64,000 nucleotides of DNA. It comes from Thermoanaerobacter wiegelii Rt8.B1 (lineage in GTDB: Bacteria; Bacillota; Thermoanaerobacteria; Thermoanaerobacterales; Thermoanaerobacteraceae). Made by a program: the position numbers and the translations under genes. The stretch spans positions 2,587,501 through 2,651,500 of the forward strand of contig NC_015958.1 in NCBI RefSeq assembly GCF_000147695.2. Reading direction: 5' to 3'. The notes beneath the pieces were generated by a model, which was not told the DNA's origin, did not search any database, and was given only the letters and a program-made list of their open reading frames with translations. Position 1 is the first letter of the stretch. Each line of letters starts with the position of its first letter. Below, piece after piece: positions 52,362-61,200 of this stretch.

Positions 52362-54851
52362 TTACAGCATTTCTACTTTAAACCCTGTTAAATAGTATAA
52401 CTTCTCATTAATTTCTTCTAGTGTTTCTTTCTCGATAGGAGAAGAAGTTATAATTTTTACAATCATGTTGTCCATATATATACTGGGATTTTTCTTTAAA
52501 AGAATCCCTTTTTCTTCAAAAAGATTTTTAACTATGTTTATTATTTCAAATTGATTGCAACTGTCGCTTATCCCTATAGGCCATCCTGTCTTTTCTGACA
52601 ATTTTTTAATCAGTTCTGTGTACTTTTCACCCACTACTTTTGATATAAATGAAAGCTCAATATACTTAGAACCATCCGAGGATGTCTTTATGCTTTTTTT
52701 GTAAATTTTATGTGGCAGTTTTGAGAATTCTTCATCAATTATTTTCAAAGCTTTATTTTGCTCCATTCTATCTTCAAAATCGCTATTTGCCATAATAATT
52801 TCTTTCTTCTCATTTTGGATTCCCTCTTTATCATTTGCAATTAATAAAGTTAAGCCTGTTTCACTATAGAACTTGTCTTTAACTAGATCTAAATCATTAA
52901 TTTTTCCTTCTATCTTTACTATAACTTTCTTTTCCATGTTCATATATGAAACTTTTTTTATTAAAACTTCTTTAGGGAGTATTTTTGACAAAATGCTGTT
53001 TATTGCTGAAATATTGATATTCTTGTTAAGCTCTATTTTCCAGCCTGTTTTCTCTTCAAATTCTTTAAATTTTTCAGAGTATTTTTCTCTTGCTACATCG
53101 GGAAAATTGAAATATAAAAGAGCTATTTTTTCTTCAAACCTTGCACCTTTTTTATACAGCCCTGATTCAGGGCCAAAATATTCATCTACAAGGGAAAGCA
53201 TTTGATTTAGTTCCATTACTTCGTCTTTTTGAAGATTTTTCAATTCATCTTCAGTTACTGCATGATATAAAAACATCCGTTTTTTATCAGGTTCAAAGTA
53301 TATAGTATTGTTTAGTAATTCTTTCAAGTTTTCAGTGTTAACACCTTTTCCCCAAATTTGTGCTATTTCTTCAAGAGATAATGCCTGTTTTACACCTATT
53401 TTTTCAACTATAAATTGCCATAAATCTTTTATATTTTCTTGAGTCAACGCACAATTTTGGTTCATAGAAGGATAAGGCTGTTTCTCAATTTGCTTTCTTG
53501 GATTTTTTATATCAATTTCATAGATGTCACCATTTGAAGGTATGTATACTTCTGACTTTAAGTCTTTTTGAACTTCTTTTCCGAGAAAATTTATTATTTC
53601 CGGATCTCCATGAACAAGGAATATTTTTTTAGGGTAAAGACTATTAGCAAGTGCTAGTATTTCTCCCATGTCAGCATGAGCTGATAGACCAAATTTGTCA
53701 ATACTGCATTTTATCAATATTTCTTTATCGTCAATTTTAATTTTTCTGTTTTCGGGGCTTTCTTCCATGATATCTAACAGTCGCCGGCCGGGAGATTCTT
53801 CATCTTGATAGCCAGTTATGGCAATTAAATTTTTTTCATCCTGTGCAAGTTTTTCAACATACCACTGACTTGGACCCCCGGTTATCATACCTGAACTTGA
53901 TAGGATTACACATGATTCTTTTATAATTTCTTCTCTCATTTCAGGCTTTTCAACTGCTATAACATTGTCATCAAAAAATATATCATTGCCCTTGAAAATT
54001 TTTTTAGCAAGGTTTTGCCTTAAATAATTGGGATTTAATTTGTAAACCCTGCATACTTCTCTCACCATGCCATCAACATATACTTTTGTTTTTAATATTC
54101 CTTTGTTTATTGCTTTCTTTAAGATAAGTATAATTTCTTGTGCTCTTCCCAGTGCAAATGCAGGTATTATGACTTTTCCACCTTCGTTTATTATAGAAGA
54201 TACTTTTTCAATAAGCCTCGTTTCTTCTAATTCCCTGTTGGCATGCAGTTTGTCTCCATATGTAGACTCAAATATTGCTACATCCGGTCTTAATTTAGGT
54301 ATGAAAGCTCCTTCTATGGTATTCTGCCTAAATCCAGAAAAATCACCTGAATAAAAAACGCTTCCTTCTTCTGAGGTAATATAAACTGAGGCTGCACCTA
54401 ATATGTGGCCTGCAGGATATAATGTAACCTTTATTTGCGAATCGGGAAACGGCGTAAAAGTATATCCTGGTGTATAACAAAGTGCCCTATCTAACATATC
54501 TTTGACATGGTTTTCGGCATAAATAGGTATTTCACTTTCTCTCTCCATTATCTTTAAGCTGTCGTATAGCAATACTCTTGTTAGGTCTTTTGTAGCATGA
54601 GTCATATATATTTTAGCTTGGGGATACATTCTTGATATAATAGGTAATGCACCTGTATGATCCAAGTGGGCATGACTTACTATTATGGCATCAACACCGC
54701 CATGTTCTTGAATCAAACGAAAATCAGGAAGATTATCCTTTGTAGATGACATACGTATTCCGCAATCGAGTAATATGTTTTTACCTTCAAGATTAATGAG
54801 ATAACATGAAGCACCTACTTCATTAGCTCCTCCAGAAAATATAGCTTTCAT
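52362..54851 (-). CDS. Beta-CASP metallo-beta-lactamase RNA-processing nuclease with duplicated C-terminal region
   Basis: An 829-residue protein. Residues 1-200 are a metallo-beta-lactamase domain with SHAHLDHTGALP. Residues about 200-450 are the beta-CASP insert, with ESTYGDKLHANRE, PAFALGRAQEIILIL, SSSGMITGGPS and FGLSAHADMGEI, then FLVHGD. This is the COG1236 (Ysh1-like) nuclease type, normally about 450-540 residues. About 300 extra C-terminal residues contain two related modules (near 590-690 and 735-829), each with EKYxExxKxxxEKTGWxI, a helix, a V-x-V-K-I strand and a final YxLTGF-like strand. They resemble no domain I can name, possibly RNA-binding. The ATG at 54851 has AAAGGTGG upstream. 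Confidence 0.85.
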   Translation of the reverse strand: MKAIFSGGANEVGASCYLINLEGKNILLDCGIRMSSTKDNLPDFRLIQEHGGVDAIIVSHAHLDHTGALPIISRMYPQAKIYMTHATKDLTRVLLYDSLKIMERESEIPIYAENHVKDMLDRALCYTPGYTFTPFPDSQIKVTLYPAGHILGAASVYITSEEGSVFYSGDFSGFRQNTIEGAFIPKLRPDVAIFESTYGDKLHANRELEETRLIEKVSSIINEGGKVIIPAFALGRAQEIILILKKAINKGILKTKVYVDGMVREVCRVYKLNPNYLRQNLAKKIFKGNDIFFDDNVIAVEKPEMREEIIKESCVILSSSGMITGGPSQWYVEKLAQDEKNLIAITGYQDEESPGRRLLDIMEESPENRKIKIDDKEILIKCSIDKFGLSAHADMGEILALANSLYPKKIFLVHGDPEIINFLGKEVQKDLKSEVYIPSNGDIYEIDIKNPRKQIEKQPYPSMNQNCALTQENIKDLWQFIVEKIGVKQALSLEEIAQIWGKGVNTENLKELLNNTIYFEPDKKRMFLYHAVTEDELKNLQKDEVMELNQMLSLVDEYFGPESGLYKKGARFEEKIALLYFNFPDVAREKYSEKFKEFEEKTGWKIELNKNINISAINSILSKILPKEVLIKKVSYMNMEKKVIVKIEGKINDLDLVKDKFYSETGLTLLIANDKEGIQNEKKEIIMANSDFEDRMEQNKALKIIDEEFSKLPHKIYKKSIKTSSDGSKYIELSFISKVVGEKYTELIKKLSEKTGWPIGISDSCNQFEIINIVKNLFEEKGILLKKNPSIYMDNMIVKIITSSPIEKETLEEINEKLYYLTGFKVEML

Positions 54852-54884
54852 AAAAACCACCTTTTTGAGTTATTTTGCTAAAGT

Positions 54885-54914
54885 AAAAGGAGCAAGGAAA
54901 GTTTGCTCCTTTTT
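54885..54914. terminator. Hairpin between the beta-CASP gene and the broken antitoxin gene
   Basis: AAAAGGAGCA / TGCTCCTTTT stem with T tracts on both sides; it likely ends the antitoxin-remnant transcript on the minus strand. Confidence 0.65.
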
Positions 54915-54988
54915 CATTTATATATATCCCGTTGTTTTCTTATCATGTTTCTTTAACTCTTTTAATACTTTTTTGTCAAATTATAATT

Positions 54989-55223
54989 TTATATTCCATT
55001 GTCCTCTATCCCTAATGCCTTTTTTGCTTCTTCTAAAGTTATATATTCTCCCTCGCTCTCCCCCATTTTTCTAAAGCTTTATCCCAATCCCTAAATTTTT
55101 TTATAACCTCTTTCTTTTTTTCTCTTTAAGATACTCAGCAAAGTTAATCACTTCAGCAATTTCTTTCTCCGTTAAAAATTCTATAATTTCATTTAATTTT
55201 TTTATCATGCTACTATTTTGCAT
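54989..55223 (-). pseudogene. Broken small antitoxin-type gene with two frameshifts
   Basis: An ATG at 55223 with AGGGTGAT upstream opens MQNSSMIKKLNEIIEFLTEKEIAEVINFAEYLKEKK, which then stops. Adding one A in the A7 run near 55105 restores KKKEVIKKFRDWDKALEK. Adding one base in the AAAAATGGGGG run near 55067 restores MGESEGEYITLEEAKKALG and a stop at 54989. The rebuilt protein, 78 residues, looks like a VapB/DUF2281-type antitoxin with its ITLEEAKKALGI tail. No partner toxin is adjacent. The promoter is intact, so the decay is recent or the breaks are sequencing errors. Confidence 0.7.
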
Positions 55224-55256
55224 TTTTATCACCCTAATAAAATTTACTTTGCATAT

Positions 55257-55285
55257 ATTATATCATCTTTATAATATTCTGACAA
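55257..55285 (-). promoter_or_regulatory. Promoter of the broken antitoxin gene
   Basis: TTGTCA-N17-TATAAT on the minus strand (-35 at 55285-55280, -10 at 55262-55257), 34 bases before the ATG at 55223. Confidence 0.65.
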
Positions 55286-55298
55286 CAATCTATAATCT

Positions 55299-56900
55299 TT
55301 ATATTAGCCCCTTTACTGCTCTTGCTTTTATTATGCTATTTAATTTATTTAGAGACTCTACCGCCTCATCAGGAATTTCTTTATCCGTACTTACAATCAT
55401 AAGAGCGGTTCCATCATTTTTATTGGGGCTTACTTGCATAGTGGAAATGTTTATTCCAAAGTCTCCTAATGCATTTCCTATGTGCCCTATAACCCCTGGT
55501 ACGTCTTTATTCTTAACAAATAGCATGTGTTCTGTAGGCTCAAAATTTACTTTATGACCCATATACTCTACAATTCTTATTTCTTCCCCATATGTGGTGC
55601 CAGCAAATTGTGTCGTTTTACCATTGGTGTCTGTAATTTTAAGTATGACAAGGCTTGAATAGTGGTTTATTTCTTCGATTTTTCCTTCTACAATTTCTAT
55701 TCCCATTTCTTTTGCCCTTAATTTTGCATTTACAACACTTACATCCTCTTCTAATACAGGCTTTAAAAAGCCTTTAAGGGCATAGAGAGTGACAATTTCT
55801 GTATTAGTTCTAGAAATCTCTCCTCTATATATCACTTCAACTAATCTAACAGGAGTATCATTTATTTGATAATAAAGTGCTCCCATGGCTTCGGCTAATC
55901 TCATGTATGGTTTAAGCTGTGAAAATTCATCGGATTTTACGCCTGGTAAATTTACTATGTTTCCGTACAAATTGCCGTTTAAAGCCGAAATTACTTCTTG
56001 AGCAATTGATATGCCTATGTTTTCTTGCGCTTCATAAGTCGAAGCTCCAAGGTGAAGAGTAAAGACAACATTTGGCAGTTCAAGAAGAGGATTGTGAAAA
56101 TCTTGTCGTTCTACATTATATTTGGGCTCTACTTCAAGAACATCCAAACCTGCTGCCGCCACAATACCTTCTTTTATGGCACTATATAGTGCCTTTTCAT
56201 CAATAATGCCTCCTCTAGCAGCATTTACTATTCTAACTCCTTTTTTCATCTTTTTAAATTCTTTTTCCCCAATCATTTTTTTCGTCTCTTCCGTTTTTGG
56301 GAGATGGATTGTTATAAAGTCTGATTGCTGGAGTAATTCATCCAAAGTAACTTTTTCTACTCCGTATTTTTCAAAACGACTATCAGGCATATAAGGGTCG
56401 TAAGCAATTACTCTCATGTTAAATGCTGCCAGCCTTGCAGCAACGAGGGAACCGATTCGACCAAAACCTATTATACCTACAGTTTTACCATTTAGTTCAA
56501 CGCCTTTGAATTTATCCCTTCTAAAGTCTCCATTAAGGCCAGCATGATAGGCTTGTGGTATATTTCTGGCTATAGCCAGCATAAGGCCAATGGTCAATTC
56601 CGCTGCAGCTACAGTATTCCCAGTAGGAGTATTTACAACAAGAATTCCTTTTTCAGTAGCTGATGACACATCAATGTTGTCAACACCATTTCCTGCACGA
56701 CCTATGACTTTTAATCTTTCACCTTTTTCGATGAGTTCTCTATCTACTTTTGTAGCACTTCTAACAATAATAGCGTCATAATCTTTAATAATTTCTAAAA
56801 GCTCTTCTCTTGAGATATTAGTTTTCACATCTACTTCGGCATGTTTTTTAAGATATTCAATCCCATTATCTGATATTTTTTCTGTGACAATTATCTTCAA
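55299..56900 (-). CDS. serA: D-3-phosphoglycerate dehydrogenase
   Basis: A 533-residue enzyme, first step of serine synthesis. The substrate/NAD domains show RAGNGVDNIDV (catalytic Arg), the Rossmann GIIGFGRIGSLVAARL, DVLEVEP (Glu) and LHLGASTYEAQ (His). It is the long form with an intervening allosteric substrate-binding domain (about 320-450) and a C-terminal ACT domain (about 460-533, FVKNKDVPGVIGHIGNALGDFGINISTMQV) for serine feedback. It follows the aminotransferase gene by 13 bases, forming an operon. Confidence 0.97.
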   Translation of the reverse strand: MKIIVTEKISDNGIEYLKKHAEVDVKTNISREELLEIIKDYDAIIVRSATKVDRELIEKGERLKVIGRAGNGVDNIDVSSATEKGILVVNTPTGNTVAAAELTIGLMLAIARNIPQAYHAGLNGDFRRDKFKGVELNGKTVGIIGFGRIGSLVAARLAAFNMRVIAYDPYMPDSRFEKYGVEKVTLDELLQQSDFITIHLPKTEETKKMIGEKEFKKMKKGVRIVNAARGGIIDEKALYSAIKEGIVAAAGLDVLEVEPKYNVERQDFHNPLLELPNVVFTLHLGASTYEAQENIGISIAQEVISALNGNLYGNIVNLPGVKSDEFSQLKPYMRLAEAMGALYYQINDTPVRLVEVIYRGEISRTNTEIVTLYALKGFLKPVLEEDVSVVNAKLRAKEMGIEIVEGKIEEINHYSSLVILKITDTNGKTTQFAGTTYGEEIRIVEYMGHKVNFEPTEHMLFVKNKDVPGVIGHIGNALGDFGINISTMQVSPNKNDGTALMIVSTDKEIPDEAVESLNKLNSIIKARAVKGLI

Positions 56901-56913
56901 AATTTATCCCTCC

Positions 56914-57996
56914 TTATCCCTCTATTGCGTCTTTCAACGCCTCAAGAGTTTTAGTAAGCATTTCTTCAGTCACATAACCCATGTGACCTATTCTTATAAT
57001 TTTCCCTTTTAAAGGTCCTTGTCCTCCTGTTATCAATACCCCATGTTTTTCTTTCATGTGATTTATAATCTCTGATGCTTTGTATTTTTCAGGAACTTTT
57101 ATAGCAGTTATTAAATCAGAAGCTATGTCTTCTTCCGGCAACAGTTCTAATCCCAAGCTCTTTACGTATTCTCTCACTCTTTTTCCATAGGTGGCTTGCC
57201 TTTTGTATACATTATCCAATCCAAATTCTAAAAGCATATTTGTCGCTTTTGCTACAGCCATTATTGTAGAAACAGCAGGAGTAGCAGGAGTATCGGGATT
57301 GGGTTTTAAAACACCTTCTCTTGCTTTTTTTAAGTTAAAATAATATTTTGGAAGATTAGAAGTTTCCGCCATTTTCCATGCTCTTTCACTTAAAGCGACA
57401 AAGCTAAGTCCAGGAGGCGACATAAGGCATTTTTGAGAACAGGTTATTACTGCATCAATACCCCATTCGTCCATTTCAAGGGGTATACCGCCTAAAGAGC
57501 TTACAGCATCAACGATGACTGCCACACCGTACCTATCAGCAATTTTTGCAATTCCTTTTACGTTATTTGTAACTCCTGTAGAAGTTTCATTGTGTGTGAC
57601 TAAAAGGGCTTTGTAATTGCCATTTCTTAATTTGTCTTCTAATACATTAAGGTCTGCTGCATTTCCCCAACCAAAGTCATGAAGTTCCGCATCAAGTCCA
57701 TAAGCTTTCGCTATATCATAAAACCTCTCTCCAAAGTAACCTATACTGGCGACTAATACTTTATCTCCCGTGGAAAAAAGATTTGCAATGACAGCTTCCA
57801 TTCCACCTGTTCCTGATGAGGTTAAAGTAATAACTTCATTTTTAGTTTTAAATATTTCTTTTAAATTTTTATTGAGATTAGAGAATAATTCATAAAACTC
57901 TTCCGTTCTATGGTGTAAGGGTTGTGCACCTGCAACTTTTTTTACCTCCTCCGGCACCATCGTAGGCCCCGGTGTCATCAATATCATCTCTTTCAT
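56914..57996 (-). CDS. Class V aminotransferase, serine-pyruvate/phosphoserine type
   Basis: A 360-residue PLP enzyme of the alanine-glyoxylate/serine-pyruvate aminotransferase group. It has MTPGPTMVPEEVKK, LTSSGTGGMEAVIAN, THNETSTGVTNNV, the PLP-binding Asp in VIVDAVSSLGGIPL, and the lysine in ITCSQKCLMSPPG. Being directly upstream of serA with a shared promoter, it most likely catalyses the transamination step of serine synthesis in place of classical SerC. That role is inference from gene order. Confidence 0.88.
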   Translation of the reverse strand: MKEMILMTPGPTMVPEEVKKVAGAQPLHHRTEEFYELFSNLNKNLKEIFKTKNEVITLTSSGTGGMEAVIANLFSTGDKVLVASIGYFGERFYDIAKAYGLDAELHDFGWGNAADLNVLEDKLRNGNYKALLVTHNETSTGVTNNVKGIAKIADRYGVAVIVDAVSSLGGIPLEMDEWGIDAVITCSQKCLMSPPGLSFVALSERAWKMAETSNLPKYYFNLKKAREGVLKPNPDTPATPAVSTIMAVAKATNMLLEFGLDNVYKRQATYGKRVREYVKSLGLELLPEEDIASDLITAIKVPEKYKASEIINHMKEKHGVLITGGQGPLKGKIIRIGHMGYVTEEMLTKTLEALKDAIEG

Positions 57997-58030
57997 TTTC
58001 TCACTCCTTGTTACTAGATATATATTTAAT

Positions 58031-58059
58031 ATGATAAATCAATAAAGTAAAAAATGCAA
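58031..58059 (-). promoter_or_regulatory. Promoter of the aminotransferase-serA operon
   Basis: TTGCAT-N17-TATCAT on the minus strand (-35 at 58059-58054, -10 at 58036-58031), about 35 bases before the ATG. The short leader leaves no room for a T-box. Confidence 0.6.
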
Positions 58060-58198
58060 TAGTAAAAAATACATTTGTCCACGTAGAGTATACATTGTTA
58101 AAAAAATATCGATTACTGATAAGCAGAAATGAAAAATATATTATCACAAAAGGTAAAAATTATTAAAAATCATCCATAATAAATAAAATAAAAAGAAA

Positions 58199-58214
58199 GC
58201 GCCCGTTAGGGCGC
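58199..58214 (-). terminator. Terminator after the subtilase gene
   Basis: GCGCCC-TAAC-GGGCGC hairpin followed by TTTCTTTTTATTTT on the minus strand. The rest of the gap to the aminotransferase holds only that gene's promoter. Confidence 0.8.
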
Positions 58215-58233
58215 ATTTCTCTTTAGCTCCATC

Positions 58234-61200
58234 TTATATATTTCCTGATTTCTCTAAAATTCTGTAAAGCATAGCTGCTGCTTCTGCTCTTGTAGCATTG
58301 CCTTTGGGTTTGAAAGTGTTATCTTCATATCCTCTTACTATACCAAGCTTTACTGCATTGGCTATTACATTCCTTGCCCATTCGCTTATCTTGTTGTTAT
58401 CACTGAAAGTGGTATTGCCTATGTTCTCCTCTTTATAGTCTGCAAGCTTTCCGTATACTCTCATTATCACTGCTGTCATCTCTTCTCTTGTTATTGGGTC
58501 ATTTGGCCTCATATTTTGGCCGTCTCCTAACATTATCCCTCCTTGATATGCTGCTTCTATCGCGTTTGCATACCATTCTCCTTCTTTTACGTCATTGAAT
58601 TCTCCTTTGTAAGGCTTCTCTTCTATCCCTAATGCCCTTGTCATTAATGCTGCAAATTCTGCTCTTGTTATTTTTGCGTTTGGTAAAAAGGTGTTTTCAT
58701 CTATCCCTTTTATTATGTGCCTTGATGCAAGTACATTTATTACGTCATATGCCCAATTGTCTTTTGATACGTCTTTGAATTCTTTGTTGTATTCAAAAGC
58801 TGCATAGGTTGAGAAGTGTTTTGCTTCAAAGGTTATTGTGTTTGTCTTTCTGTCAATTTTTCCTCCCACGTATTCCCATTGATTTGTCGTCTCGTTTAAG
58901 TAGTATGCTCCTGCTTTTCTTACGTCTTTTGCACCTTTTATGTTAAACGTCATTTTTACAGGTGACCCTATTTTTATGTCCTTGTCTCCTGCTTTTATTG
59001 TTATGTCATAGGCGCTTGTTATTGGCTCGAAAGTTGATGCTGTTATTTTGCCTTTGTTGTGTATGTTAAGTTTTATTGTTCCTGCTTTGTTTATGAGGTC
59101 AATTGCTTCTTGTGAGACTGTCAAAGTTTTTGCATCAAATTGTAAAGCTACTTCATCTGATTTTACTACTACGTTTTTGCTGTTCTTTGCTATTAAATTA
59201 AGTACAGTCACAGGTATTTCTAATGCTTTTTGAGATGTAGTTCCTATATTTGTTAAGTCAAATCGTATTTCTTTCTTTGAAGTGTCTTTAATGTCTTTTG
59301 CCACTTTGTTTTCGTCTATTGTAAGTGTTGTTGTGTTATTTTCTACAACTACTTTGCCTTGTGATACTTCCTGAGATTGTTTTGTTGCCTCTTCAGTACC
59401 TGCAGTCGGAGTCACTGGTGGGACAACAGGTGTAATACCACCACCTCCGCCAGAAGAGGGCACTTCTTTTACTGTGACATTGACAGATGCAGTTTTGTCG
59501 CCATAACTTATTTCAATTGTGGTACTGCCTGCTTTAACCCCTTTAACAAGCCCTTGGTTTACTGTGGCAATACTTGAATCTTGGGATGTATAGGTAGCAT
59601 CTTTTGTCACATCTTTTGTTGTACCATCAGAATAGTTTGCTGTAACTTCTATTTGTGTAGTTTCTCCCACTTTTATTTCAATAGAAGAAGGTTGAACTTG
59701 TATATTTTCAAGAACCGGGTCTGTTACTGTAATTGGAACATTTAACGCACTATTGTTATACACAGCAGTAAGCACAGTGCTTCCTTTAGAAAGGCCTTTT
59801 ACAACTCCCATAGTGTAGTCAGCAATAAGCGGATTTGCAATTATAAATTTAGTGTAATTTGTCACATCTACTTGACTACCATCTGAGAAATGATTATAAA
59901 CTGCAATTGGCATTGCTTTGCCTGCTGGAACTGTTATAGATGGCGGGTCAACACTTATCCCCAATGGTACAGCTTCTGAAACTACAACTTTTATATCAAC
60001 AGATTTATTATCATATGTTGCTTTTATTGTGGTTTCACCTTGGCTTACGCCAATTACAATTCCAGCGCTCTGTACTTTTGCAACCCCTTCATATACAGAC
60101 TCAAATACTGCTTTATCTGTTATATCTTTTGTTGTACCGTCTGTATATGCTGCATTAATTGTTACTTTAGCTGTTCCTCCAATTGGTATATAAAGTGGAT
60201 TTGGATTAGCTGTAAGTGAATCTAATGTTACTTCTTCAAGAGGTATATTAACTTCCTTGCTATTGTAAATTATTGTAACGTAATTTTGTGTATCTGAAGT
60301 ATATACATTTGCAGAGACTGTAGTTTCTGCTTTATTTGTTGCCATATCTATCGCACTTATCGAAATGATATTATTTCCCCCGTTAAGAGGTACTCTGGCT
60401 GTAAAGTTATCATTAAATGTTGTGTAATCATCAGCTTCTTTATTAAGAACATTGTTGCCATTGACAAACAATTTATATCCAAATCCTGTGTCGTAAACAC
60501 TTCCTGCTACTGTAAGGCTTATACCGTTAGGAGATATATAGCCTTTAAAATTATCTAAAGTAATTTCAGGAGTAGTTGTATCTATATATATAGGTATCTG
60601 GTATTCAGACATATGTTCATATGTTGTTGGGTCATCTTTATCATAGTAATTGTCGGCTGCAAAAAGTTTTATCTCTTTCTTTCCATCACTATCAAAGTGG
60701 ACTGTTGTTGTAAAAGTATTGTCTGGATTGACCGTTACTTTTTCACCATTAATATAAAGCTCGCCCATAAATGTCGTCTCATCTTCTATAGTCCCTGAAA
60801 CTGTAGTTTCTCTTGTGTTGAATATTTGCCCTACCTGAGGTTCCTTTACAGTAATAACAGGTCCAAAATTGTCTTTTATTTCTGGGTTAAATGCAATACA
60901 ACTATTATTTACACCCATTATATCAGAAATATTCCCTGCATAGTCTACACCAAGTACAGCTATAAATGTATAGCGGTTTGGAAGGTCTACTTCTGCTGAA
61001 GTTACATCATTTGGTAAGACTTTTGCTTCAATATTTGTTACGTTATATGTCACAACGTCAATCTTTCCTGTAAAGAGAACATAATAATCTATACCTGAAC
61101 CTTCTTTATCAATAGCTGTCCATTCAATTATTGCTTTTCCGTTTGAAATGTAATTTTCGTTTAAATATCCATATTGATCGACATATCCATCATTTATCAT

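Noticed and set aside
57997..58233. T-box or riboswitch upstream of the aminotransferase-serA operon
   Set aside because: The promoter is about 35 bases from the start codon, leaving no room for such a leader, and no T-box sequence is seen.
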